Source of the DNA: Rhodanobacteraceae bacterium | GTDB lineage: Bacteria > Pseudomonadota > Gammaproteobacteria > Xanthomonadales > Rhodanobacteraceae | Length of the DNA stretch: 64,000 nt | NCBI GenBank assembly: GCA_016790075.1 | Contig: JAEUPP010000024.1 | Span: 186,001-250,000, forward strand | Reading direction: 5' to 3' | Shown here: piece by piece, positions 55,111 through 62,955 of the stretch | How the letters are laid out: every line of letters starts with the position of its first letter | How positions within the stretch are numbered: the first letter of the stretch is position 1 | Translations under genes and position numbers: made by a program | Notes under the pieces: model-generated | The model's input: the letters and a program-made list of their open reading frames with translations, nothing else | Told to the model about the DNA's origin: nothing | The model's database searches: none

Positions 55111-57543
55111 ATGCAACGTGCGGATACGGCATCGGCGCCGCGCCCGGACAGTGATGTGTCGTTGATAAGTCTGAATTCGCGCAGTGGTATGCCGCCGCGA
55201 GTGCGCACGTTGCTGGAAGGCATACTCGCCCTGGCTTCCGGCATGATTGAACGCTGGCTGTCACTGAGCTTGAACGAGTGCGAGCAGCAGCTGTTCAAGC
55301 TGGCGGAGAAAGCGCGCAACGGCAACGAACAGCAGTCCGTGTTTGAATCGCTGCGCGAAGTCAAACGCGGCCGCGCTGATATCGCACCGCGCTTCATGCT
55401 GCATTTGGAATCGGCTCTGGCCCGGATTGGCGATACGCCCGCAGTCCCCGCCGCAGCGACCAGGAAATTTCAGGAACTCGCGCTAGTCGAGACCCACGCC
55501 CTGGAAGAAAACATTGCCCTGCAGGAAATAGCGACCAAGGCGGAGATCCGCCACAGCCAGGTGCTCTACGCCCTGGGCCACCGCTTCGCCGTGCTTGTAG
55601 GCGCTCCCGCCTTCGATGCGGAAAGCCTGCCGGTCGGACCCAATCAGCTTTGCGAATCACTGCGCTTTGCCACAGCCTGCCTTGGCATCTCGCTCGAACA
55701 TCGCCTGCTGCTCTGCCGCCAGTTCGATCGCGTAGGCATGGCCGAGGCTGCCGTACTTTACAACGCGATCAACGATTATCTGGTTGACAAACGCATCCTG
55801 CGCCATCTGCAGGTCGCGTCGCGCTTCAGCACGCCGGCGCCCAGTTCGGCCAATGCAGCGGCACCGAAAACTGCTGCCCGTACGGAACCGGGCCAGCCCC
55901 CCGCAGTGGCCGCAAGCGGCCCTGCTGCATCGATCACAGCAACGACACCGCAGGCGGCAATCACTGCCCCACCGAAACAGGCCTACTCGGGGACAAGTGG
56001 GGACGTACGCGACTCGGAGCTGTTTGACACGCTGCGCGAGCTACTGGCCGGACGCCGCCAGATGCTGGGCGCGCCGGCGCCGGATCCGGCGTCGCTATCA
56101 AGTTATCTCGCAACCGGCGAGGATCTGCAGGCCGTACTCGGCAGCCTGCAGAGCAAACCGGCTGCACCGCTGGTGCTGGGTGGACGGGTAGTCCAGCGCA
56201 GTATTTCGCACCTGAAGCAAGACCTGCTCAATCAATTGCGCCAATTCACGCCAGACGGTCGGCCGCCGCAGCTCAGCGACGTCGACACCGACACACTCGA
56301 CCTTGTCGGCATGCTGTTCGACTTTATCGCGAGGGACATGCGGCCGACCGGCGCGACGCAGTCGCTGCTGACCAAGCTGCAGGTGCCGGTGCTGCGCGTC
56401 GCATTGCGTGACAAGAGCTTCTTCACGCGACGCAGCCATCCGGCGCGCCAGTTGCTCAATGCGATCGCCGAGACCGGCCAGTACTGGATAGACGAAAGTG
56501 AAAATGACACCGATCGCGTGCTGGTCGAAAAGATGCAACTGCTGGTCGATCGTGTCGGTGCCGAGTTTGACGGCCGCGACGAGTTGTTCGACGAACTGCT
56601 GACAGACCTCAGCCGCCATATGGGCACACTGGCGCGCAAGGCCGAAGTGGCCGAACGCCGGCATGTGGACGCGGCCAAGGGTCGCGAGCGCCTCGATGTC
56701 GCGCGCGAAAGCGCCGTACAGGCCGTGAGCGAACGGCTGCGCGAGCGCAAGGTCACGCGCCTGGTCCGCGCACTGCTGGAGCAGGCCTGGACGGATGTGC
56801 TGGCCCTGACGCTGCTGCGCCAGGGCGCCGATTCCGACACGTACAAACAACGCATCGAGGTTGTCGACCAGCTCGTCAGCGGCACGTCCGCCGACAATCC
56901 GCAGCTACGCAGTGAACTCGAGCAAGGCCTGGCCCAGGTCGGTTTCCACAGCGACGAAATCAACGGCATGCTGGCGCAGCTACTCGGCGGCAGCGAAGCC
57001 GTCAGGGACGACAACACGGCAAGCCGTACCGAACTCGCACTCAAGCTCAAGGCCCGGACACGGCTGGGCGAAGAGACCCCTGCAACTACAACTACAACTA
57101 CAACTACAACTGCAACTGCAGCAGCAGCAGCAGCAGCAACAGTGTCCAGTCCAGCCACGCGAGACACCGCGGCGGGCACGACAGTTACCCGTAGCCCCGG
57201 CCCAGCCGCGCTGGAATTGAACGCCGACGAACGGCAAGCGCTGGAACGCCTCAAGACCGTTCCCTTCGGCACCTGGTTTGAATTCGTGTTGAACCAGCAG
57301 GGAGACACGGTGCGCCGCAAGCTGTCCTGGTTCTCGACGGTGACCGGACGCTGCCTGTTCGTGAACCAGCGTGGCGCCAGAGCCGAAGAGCGAACGCTCC
57401 AGCAGCTCGCCCGCGATATGGTGCGCAAACAGGCAAAGGCCCTCATTGAAGAACGCGATTCATTGGTCGACCGCGCGTGGCACGCGATCACGAACACGCT
57501 AAGGCAGATTTCCGGCAAATCCGTCCCACAGCCCGCCACATAG
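55111..57543 (+). CDS. DUF1631 protein with low-complexity linker
   Basis: An 810-residue cytoplasmic protein of the DUF1631 family: helical throughout, with the conserved early block GILALASGMIERWLSLSLNE and a middle block (SYLATGEDLQAVLGSLQ, ISHLKQDLLNQLRQFTPDG). A Thr/Ala homopolymer (about 657-678) separates the helical part from a C-terminal domain (LKTVPFGTWFEFVLNQQGD, TGRCLFVNQRGARAE) that resembles PilZ-like modules. Some databases name the family after thymidine phosphorylase, which I consider unfounded. It precedes a stand-alone PilZ gene by 10 bases. A c-di-GMP link is inference. Confidence 0.85.
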   Translation: MQRADTASAPRPDSDVSLISLNSRSGMPPRVRTLLEGILALASGMIERWLSLSLNECEQQLFKLAEKARNGNEQQSVFESLREVKRGRADIAPRFMLHLESALARIGDTPAVPAAATRKFQELALVETHALEENIALQEIATKAEIRHSQVLYALGHRFAVLVGAPAFDAESLPVGPNQLCESLRFATACLGISLEHRLLLCRQFDRVGMAEAAVLYNAINDYLVDKRILRHLQVASRFSTPAPSSANAAAPKTAARTEPGQPPAVAASGPAASITATTPQAAITAPPKQAYSGTSGDVRDSELFDTLRELLAGRRQMLGAPAPDPASLSSYLATGEDLQAVLGSLQSKPAAPLVLGGRVVQRSISHLKQDLLNQLRQFTPDGRPPQLSDVDTDTLDLVGMLFDFIARDMRPTGATQSLLTKLQVPVLRVALRDKSFFTRRSHPARQLLNAIAETGQYWIDESENDTDRVLVEKMQLLVDRVGAEFDGRDELFDELLTDLSRHMGTLARKAEVAERRHVDAAKGRERLDVARESAVQAVSERLRERKVTRLVRALLEQAWTDVLALTLLRQGADSDTYKQRIEVVDQLVSGTSADNPQLRSELEQGLAQVGFHSDEINGMLAQLLGGSEAVRDDNTASRTELALKLKARTRLGEETPATTTTTTTTTATAAAAAAATVSSPATRDTAAGTTVTRSPGPAALELNADERQALERLKTVPFGTWFEFVLNQQGDTVRRKLSWFSTVTGRCLFVNQRGARAEERTLQQLARDMVRKQAKALIEERDSLVDRAWHAITNTLRQISGKSVPQPAT
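57083..57141 (+). repeat. Microsatellite (ACAACT units then CAG run) inside the DUF1631 gene
   Basis: Repeated ACAACT hexamers pass into CAACTG and then CAG units, encoding a Thr run followed by an Ala run. The units are multiples of three, so slippage would alter linker length without breaking the frame. Confidence 0.9.
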
Positions 57544-57553
57544 GGAACCTCCG

Positions 57554-57901
57554 ATGGTCGAACATCGCCGAGCGCCGCGCCGCCGCGCCGAGGACGTCAT
57601 CCAGGTGACGAATGCCATTACGGGCGACGCCGCCGGCCGCATTTGCAACCTCTCGATCGACGGCATGATGCTCGTGACCGAGCGGCCGGCGCGCGAGGAT
57701 GCGCTATACCAGTACTCGTTCCAGTTGCCGGACGAACGCGGCCAGCCGCAGCAGGTCGAGATAGGCATGCACGAGCAATGGACCGAACCGGCGACCGTGC
57801 CGGGTCAGCATTGGGTCGGCCTGCGCTTCATCGATCTGAGTCCGGAAGACCACGCTATCGTGCAGGGCTGGCTGGATCGCGGCCGGGAACACTGGGAGTA
57901 A
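57554..57901 (+). CDS. PilZ domain c-di-GMP receptor
   Basis: A 115-residue single-domain protein. The N-terminal RRAPRRRAED supplies the RxxxR motif and NLSIDGMMLV the (D/N)xSxxG motif, so c-di-GMP binding is expected. GQHWVGLRFIDLSPEDHAIV closes the fold. GGGA upstream of ATG 57554 is the ribosome site. It sits between the DUF1631 and ApbE genes with gaps of 10 and 8 bases, likely one operon. Confidence 0.92.
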   Translation: MVEHRRAPRRRAEDVIQVTNAITGDAAGRICNLSIDGMMLVTERPAREDALYQYSFQLPDERGQPQQVEIGMHEQWTEPATVPGQHWVGLRFIDLSPEDHAIVQGWLDRGREHWE

Positions 57902-57909
57902 ACCGCCCG

Positions 57910-58995
57910 ATGAGTCGTTGGCTGACTTTCGCCGCACTCGCCAGCGCACTGCTGCTGGGAACGGTCTGGCTATATCGGAAGCAGCTGCAGGCGCCTCACC
58001 AAGCGAGTTTCGTCATCTTCGGCGGACTGACCGAAGTTGAGCTGCGTGGCACCTCGAAGGAAACCGCTGCTACTGTCTTCGGTGCAATCGGCGAACTGCT
58101 GCAGCGTGATCAACGTGCCTGGCATCCCTGGGAAATCAGCGATCTCATGCGGCTCAATGCGGCGATAGCGCAGGGTGAGCCCTACCGCGCCTCGCCCGAA
58201 CTCAGCGGCCTGTTGCGCAGCGCACAACAAGCCTATCTGGCCAGCGATGGCCTGTTCAACGCAGCCATCGGCAGCCTTATCCACCTCTGGGGATTCCATA
58301 CCAGCAACTTTCCCATCACTGCGCCACCGCCGCCGCAACAAAACATCGACGCGACGCTGGCAACACAGCCGCGCATGGACCAGCTCACAATCGCCGAGGA
58401 CGGCACCGTGACATCGACGAACCGTGCCATCCAGCTCGATCTCAATGGTTTGGCCGAAGGTTATGCGGTCAAACAGATCGCCGAACTGTTGCAGCACCAT
58501 GGTGTTGCCCATGCATTGATCAATGTAGGCGGCGACGTGTTCGCGCTTGGCCGCGCCGGCGATCGTCCATGGCGAGTGGGCATACGTTCGCCACAACACG
58601 AAAATTTCGCCGGTGTCGAACTGCGCAGCGGCGAGGCACTGTTCACTTCGGGCAGCTACAACAAATACCGCGAGGATGCGGGCCAGCGCTGGGGGCACGT
58701 GCTCGATCCGCGCACCGGTCACCCGGCACGCGGTGTAATGGCAGCGAGCGTGATCCATGGCGATCCAGTGATCGCCGACGTCGCCACGACCTCGCTGATG
58801 ATCGCGGGAACGGACAATTTCGAGCGCATAGCGCGCCGCCTCGGCGTCGCCTGTGCGCTACTCATCACCGACAACGGCATGGTGTGGATGACGCCAGCCA
58901 TGCAACAGCGGCTGGTCTTTCCGGTTCCGCCCGCAAGCGTTGAGATCACGCCGTCGCTGGGAGCCGAGTGCAGTACCAAGCCGCCAGCGACCTGA
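57910..58995 (+). CDS. apbE: FAD:protein FMN transferase (ApbE)
   Basis: A 361-residue periplasmic enzyme that attaches FMN covalently to Thr residues of Rnf/Nqr-type subunits. ATG 57910 gives an N-terminal anchor (SRWLTFAALASALLLGTVWL). Family motifs: LDLNGLAEGYAVKQ, LINVGGDVFALG, LFTSGSYNKYRED, and HVLDPRTGHPARGV with the metal-binding Asp/Thr region DVATTSLMIAG. Complete. No flavinylated partner is seen in the window. Confidence 0.95.
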   Translation: MSRWLTFAALASALLLGTVWLYRKQLQAPHQASFVIFGGLTEVELRGTSKETAATVFGAIGELLQRDQRAWHPWEISDLMRLNAAIAQGEPYRASPELSGLLRSAQQAYLASDGLFNAAIGSLIHLWGFHTSNFPITAPPPPQQNIDATLATQPRMDQLTIAEDGTVTSTNRAIQLDLNGLAEGYAVKQIAELLQHHGVAHALINVGGDVFALGRAGDRPWRVGIRSPQHENFAGVELRSGEALFTSGSYNKYREDAGQRWGHVLDPRTGHPARGVMAASVIHGDPVIADVATTSLMIAGTDNFERIARRLGVACALLITDNGMVWMTPAMQQRLVFPVPPASVEITPSLGAECSTKPPAT

Positions 58996-59044
58996 TTCAC
59001 GGAGAGGCCGAATCCAGAGCAGCTTCGATCCGGCCGGACATTCC

Positions 59045-59857
59045 CTAGTAACGCGCTTTGACAAATAGCGATGGCCCGTTCAACCGCACATTGATTTCGC
59101 CGTCGAAGCTGCGCTTGTCCGCTTCGATGGCAATGCGCTGGGCGCCGTATTCGGCACCAAAGCCCAAATGCTGCCACGGGAAGTACTCGAAACCGAGCGA
59201 GACGTTGTAGATATGTCCGCGCAGCGTGCCACTGTTCTTGCGCACCCCGGAGATATCGGCATAGAGGCGTGCGGTTTCGCTGAATGCATGGCGCCAGCCC
59301 AGCTCGACCAGCGGCGCCCAGGCTGAAGCACTGTCCCGCAGATCAAGTTGTTGCAGGTTGCCATTGAGTGTCCCCTGACCGGCGACCTCGCCGGCGATGC
59401 GGTAGTAGCCACCGCCCAGGCCCAGGCCCCAGACATCCCGGTCACCAGCCGGCACCCACCAGCGCCAGGCCACACTCGCAAAATCAAGATCGAGCTTGCC
59501 GTAGACCTCGGCCTCGACATTGAACGTGCTGCCGTCGTAATTGATGCTGCGAGTCAGCCGCTCCGACGCACTGCGGTGGAAACGGTAGGCGTCAATCTCG
59601 ATCCCCTGGCTGTCACCGACAAGGAAGCCGAAACGCGTACGCCCGACGGTACGGTCCTTGGTCAGACCGAAATCATCCTCGAAGTTGACGTCGGTACCGA
59701 TCACACCGTTGTCGCCGTCGATGCGCGCATCCGCGTCACTGTCTGCCTGATAGGCGCCAAGTGAGAGATAGAAACGATCCAGCGCCAGCGGTTTCTCGGC
59801 ACGGACGGCCGGAGCAAATGCGGCGAGTACGAATAACGGCAGATAGCGCCTTTGCAT
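59045..59857 (-). CDS. Outer-membrane beta-barrel protein
   Basis: A 270-residue protein with a signal peptide (cut after AVRA) and alternating amphipathic strands (RFYLSLGAYQADSD, RTRFGFLVGDSQGIEIDAYR, VWGLGLGGGYYRI). The C-terminus SLFVKARY ends in an aromatic residue, as needed for Bam recognition. About 10 strands are likely. It has no enzymatic motif and the function is unknown. It is convergent with apbE. Confidence 0.85.
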   Translation of the reverse strand: MQRRYLPLFVLAAFAPAVRAEKPLALDRFYLSLGAYQADSDADARIDGDNGVIGTDVNFEDDFGLTKDRTVGRTRFGFLVGDSQGIEIDAYRFHRSASERLTRSINYDGSTFNVEAEVYGKLDLDFASVAWRWWVPAGDRDVWGLGLGGGYYRIAGEVAGQGTLNGNLQQLDLRDSASAWAPLVELGWRHAFSETARLYADISGVRKNSGTLRGHIYNVSLGFEYFPWQHLGFGAEYGAQRIAIEADKRSFDGEINVRLNGPSLFVKARY

Positions 59858-59971
59858 GATCTTGTCCTTGAATTACCAGATGCGTCGTTCAGCGGCAGAG
59901 TTTCCTGCTGCAAACCGGATTTTCGCACGCCAGCGGTACAGACAGCGCCTGCGCCCACGCGATACGGCGCT

Positions 59972-60712
59972 TCAGGGCTTGCGCGTGCGCCGCAGCCGAG
60001 TGAACTCGGAAAACTCCCACTGGCGCAGACCAAGCATCAGGCTGAAGCCGTCGCGTTCGCGCAGCGGAAGGCGCGCATCCTGGCGGGCAAGCTCATCGAA
60101 TTCCTGCGCCAGCCGGATCAGCGCCGTTTTCATGCGCGTGCGTGAACTCATCGACAGCATTCCGCTCAGAAAGCGGAACTCATCGCCCACCCCATCAAAG
60201 GCACCGCGCAGGAACTCTCCGGCCACCCGGGCCAGAAAAAATTCGTGAACGGGCCCATCCTTGCGCCAGGCAAAGTTGCGCGCCGTCAGCTTCTTGACAC
60301 GCCGTGGCGGCCGGTAGTCAACGATGCCCAGTTGATCCAGACGCAACAACAGGCTGACCAGACGTGACTCATCGAACTCATAGGCGCCCGTAATCTCCGC
60401 AAGCTTCCAGTCATTGACCAGCAGATACGTCAGCAGCAGCAATTGCGGGTCGCGCACCAGCGCGCGTTCCTGGGTTTCGCTGAGCTCCTGCAGCGCGGCC
60501 GGCGCCTGCCCGCCATCGACGAGATCGGAAAGGCTGAGATCAAGCACCTCGCAGATCCGATCCAGCCGGCCGAGCGAGAAATCACCGCGGCTCAGATCAC
60601 GTTTGATCGTCGGCTCGCTAAGATTCAGCAGCTCGGCCAACTGCCGATAGGTCATGCCACGCTGGCGCAGCACGCTGCGTATGTTGCGCACTAGAGTCTG
60701 GCCCGCGCTCAT
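59972..60712 (-). CDS. XRE-family transcriptional regulator
   Basis: A 246-residue regulator. An N-terminal Cro/CI-type helix-turn-helix (RNIRSVLRQRGMTYRQLAEL, SEPTIKRDLSRGDFSL, about 7-60) is followed by a helical C-terminal domain (LLLTYLLVNDWKLAEITGAY, RQWEFSEFTRLRRTRK) found in a widespread uncharacterised subgroup. ATG 60712 is preferred over an upstream frame extension, with AGGGA about 9 bases before. An inverted repeat (60725-60745) in its promoter suggests autoregulation. Confidence 0.9.
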   Translation of the reverse strand: MSAGQTLVRNIRSVLRQRGMTYRQLAELLNLSEPTIKRDLSRGDFSLGRLDRICEVLDLSLSDLVDGGQAPAALQELSETQERALVRDPQLLLLTYLLVNDWKLAEITGAYEFDESRLVSLLLRLDQLGIVDYRPPRRVKKLTARNFAWRKDGPVHEFFLARVAGEFLRGAFDGVGDEFRFLSGMLSMSSRTRMKTALIRLAQEFDELARQDARLPLRERDGFSLMLGLRQWEFSEFTRLRRTRKP

Positions 60713-60724
60713 GGCATGGTTCCC

Positions 60725-60745
60725 TGGTATCAGATATCGATACCA
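60725..60745. promoter_or_regulatory. Palindromic operator candidate upstream of the XRE gene
   Basis: A perfect 7-bp inverted repeat (TGGTATC-N7-GATACCA), 12 bases before the start codon. A TTGTCT box (60753-60748) 17 bases from a weak -10 (TGATAC) overlaps it, so binding here should block transcription. Confidence 0.5.
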
Positions 60746-60914
60746 AATCAGACAACAGGGATAAACGACGCGCAAGGATCGGCTAATGTACTCTGCGCGG
60801 CCGCAACGGCGAATCGGCCGGCGCAGTCCTGCTGCATCAAGCCGGCGCCAGTCCCCGGCTCGGCCAGCGCGGCTAGTGGACAGCGCCTCGGATGCCTGGA
60901 CTAAGTCGTTGATT

Positions 60915-60990
60915 TGGTGCCGGCTGTCAGAATCGAACTGACGACCTACTGATTACAAATCAGTTGCTCTACCAACTGAGCTAAGCCGGC
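60915..60990 (-). tRNA. tRNA-Thr (anticodon UGU)
   Basis: A 76-base cloverleaf including an encoded CCA. The acceptor stem GCCGGCT/AGCCGGC, D-arm GCTC/GAGC, anticodon stem ACTGA/TCAGT with loop TTTGTAA (anticodon TGT, reading ACA and related Thr codons) and T-arm GTCAG/CTGAC with TTCGATT all pair perfectly. Confidence 0.98.
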
Positions 60991-61002
60991 GCGGCCGCGC
61001 GG

Positions 61003-61031
61003 ATTGTAGGCGCGGCGAGGGCATGGAGCAA
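61003..61031 (-). promoter_or_regulatory. tRNA-Thr promoter
   Basis: TTGCTC (61031-61026) and TACAAT (61008-61003) on the minus strand, 17 bases apart, place the start about 6 bases before the tRNA 5' end. Confidence 0.7.
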
Positions 61032-61044
61032 TGAGCAGAAGCAA

Positions 61045-61974
61045 TCAGCCGCGGGGATGGTGCTGGGCATGCAGGCGCTTGAGGCCTTCGCGCGCGACAT
61101 GGGTATAGATCTGCGTCGTCGACAGGGAGCTGTGCCCTAGCAGCAGCTGCAACGCGCGCAGGTCGGCGCCGTGATTGAGCAAATGGGTCGCAAATGAGTG
61201 GCGCAGCACGTGCGGGGAGATGCGCTGACTGGCGATGCCAGCAACCAGTCCGTGTTTCTTGACCATGACCCAGAACATCTGCCGCGTCATGCCGCTGGCA
61301 CGCACGGTGACGAAGACCGCCTCGACCGTGCGCCCGCGCGTCAGCAGCGGGCGTGAGGCAGCGACATAACGCTCCAGCCAGTGCTGCGCTTCCTCGCCCA
61401 GCGGCACCAGGCGGTCCTTGCCGCCTTTGCCGGTGACACGCAGTACGCCCTGGCGCAGGTTGATCTGGTCGGCACGCAGACCCACCAGTTCGCTGACGCG
61501 CAGGCCAGTCGCGTACAACAGCTCGAGCATGGCGCGATCACGCAACCCCAGCGGCGTAGCGATGTCGGGGGCTCGTATCAGGCCCTCGACCTCACTCTCG
61601 CTCAACGCCTTGGGCAGGGCACGCGGCAGCTTGGGTGCATCCAGCAACAGGGTAGGATCGGCGTCAGCAGCGCCGATACGTATCATTAATTTGTAATAAC
61701 GCCGCAATGTGGAAAGAAGCCGGGCGTTCGAGCGCGCGGTGTATTTTGCCGCCGTACGCGCGGCGAGGTAGCGGTACAGCAGTTCACGCGAGGCCGAAGC
61801 CAGGCTGCTGCCATGACCGCCCAGCCAGCGCGCGAAACCGGTCAGATCACTGCGATAGCTCGCGAGCGTGTTTTCCGCCAGACCATATTCGGACCAGGCC
61901 TGCTCGATAAAGCGCTCGATAGCAGCGCGGTCGGTTTCGGTCAGCGGCGGGCTGGCGGACTCACTCATCGGCAT
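61045..61974 (-). CDS. xerD: Site-specific tyrosine recombinase XerD
   Basis: A 309-residue recombinase that, with XerC, resolves chromosome dimers at dif. The N-terminal SAM-like core-binding domain is followed by the catalytic domain with ATGLRVSELVGL (Arg), KGGKDRLVPLG (Lys), SPHVLRHSFATHLLNHGADL (His-x-x-Arg), LLGHSS (His) and the nucleophile Tyr in TTQIYTHVAREGL. Length and XerD-like SESEVEGLI wording mark it as the chromosomal enzyme rather than a phage integrase. ATG 61974 is used; ATG 61968 is possible. Confidence 0.95.
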   Translation of the reverse strand: MPMSESASPPLTETDRAAIERFIEQAWSEYGLAENTLASYRSDLTGFARWLGGHGSSLASASRELLYRYLAARTAAKYTARSNARLLSTLRRYYKLMIRIGAADADPTLLLDAPKLPRALPKALSESEVEGLIRAPDIATPLGLRDRAMLELLYATGLRVSELVGLRADQINLRQGVLRVTGKGGKDRLVPLGEEAQHWLERYVAASRPLLTRGRTVEAVFVTVRASGMTRQMFWVMVKKHGLVAGIASQRISPHVLRHSFATHLLNHGADLRALQLLLGHSSLSTTQIYTHVAREGLKRLHAQHHPRG

Positions 61975-62092
61975 AGGCAAAATCAGGAGCCGCAGAGTAG
62001 CCGAATTCTGCGCCTGTGACGAAACGCCCGGATGACAGCCTCGGGGAATCCCTGCATGCTTGCACGATGATCACAACTGTCAACCGCTGCGC

Positions 62093-62518
62093 ATGAATGA
62101 CGCAACACCCCGTCCGGCCCATCTGGGTCTGCGCGTTGCCGCCGCGATTTACGACTTTTTCCCGCTGCTCGCGCTCTGGATGGCAACTGGTGCAGTCGCG
62201 CTGCTGGCCACGCGCGGCAAGCTCGATCCCCACGCCTGGTGGTATTTCCCGACGCTGGTGCTGGTTACCGCCAGCTACTATCTGCTGTCCTGGCGCTATG
62301 GTGGTCAGACCATAGGCATGCGCGCCTGGCGTCTGCGCGTTGTCGACCGCAACGGCACCTCACCAGGCTGGACCGCAGCGCTGCTGCGTTTTGTCGTAGC
62401 CCAGGTATCCCTCGCTGCACTGTGCCTCGGCTTCGTCTGGTGCCTGTTCGAACGCGAACGCCGCAGCTGGCACGATCTCGCCAGCGGCACACGCGTGTTG
62501 CAGCTGCCGAAACGATAG
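62093..62518 (+). CDS. RDD family membrane protein
   Basis: A 141-residue membrane protein of the RDD family with three to four helices (FFPLLALWMATGAVALLA, WYFPTLVLVTASYYLLSW, FVVAQVSLAALCLGFVWCLF) and the motif GQTIGMRAWRLRVVD. ATG 62093 is preferred; the upstream extension has no character. Role unknown, possibly ion transport. It is divergent from xerD. Confidence 0.88.
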   Translation: MNDATPRPAHLGLRVAAAIYDFFPLLALWMATGAVALLATRGKLDPHAWWYFPTLVLVTASYYLLSWRYGGQTIGMRAWRLRVVDRNGTSPGWTAALLRFVVAQVSLAALCLGFVWCLFERERRSWHDLASGTRVLQLPKR

Positions 62519-62529
62519 GACCCCTCAAC

Positions 62530-62946
62530 ATGCTCGCTCATATTCTGTTCGCCGCCGGCGGCGCCATCTTCGGTGTGCTTGGCACCTTGCATCTGGTCAT
62601 CACCTTCCGCGGCAGCAGGCTGCACCCCTATGACGCGGCGGTGCGCGATGCCATGCAGGCCACCACGCTGCGCATGACCCGCGACACCTCGCTGTGGAAA
62701 GCCTGGATTGGTTTCAATGCCAGCCACAGCATGGGTGCTATGGTGTTCGCCGCCTTTGTGCTGCTGCTCGCCATCGGTTACGGCGATTTCCTGCGCAGCG
62801 CACCCCTGTTCGCCTGGCTCGCACTGGCCAATTCTGCCGCCTGGCTGATCGTCGCGCAGCGCTACTGGTTCCGCATTCCGCGCAACGGGCTTGCCCTCGC
62901 TACCACCTGTTTTCTGATTGCCGCGCTGATGTACAGCTTCGGTTAG
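62530..62946 (+). CDS. Four-helix membrane protein of unknown function
   Basis: A 138-residue protein with four predicted helices (about 1-22, 60-80, 88-108 and 118-137). Conserved-looking blocks are GVLGTLHLVITF, WKAWIGFNASHSMGAM and RIPRNGLALATTCF. It resembles a family known only by leptospiral locus names. It starts 11 bases after the RDD gene, with AGGA upstream, and ends 9 bases from lptG, which is convergent. Confidence 0.8.
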   Translation: MLAHILFAAGGAIFGVLGTLHLVITFRGSRLHPYDAAVRDAMQATTLRMTRDTSLWKAWIGFNASHSMGAMVFAAFVLLLAIGYGDFLRSAPLFAWLALANSAAWLIVAQRYWFRIPRNGLALATTCFLIAALMYSFG

Positions 62947-62955
62947 ATCGCAACT

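Noticed and set aside
60915-61974. tRNA gene next to a tyrosine recombinase, as in an integrated island
   Set aside because: The recombinase is the core chromosomal XerD with its usual neighbours, the tRNA is intact, and I saw no duplicated tRNA 3' end or phage genes nearby.
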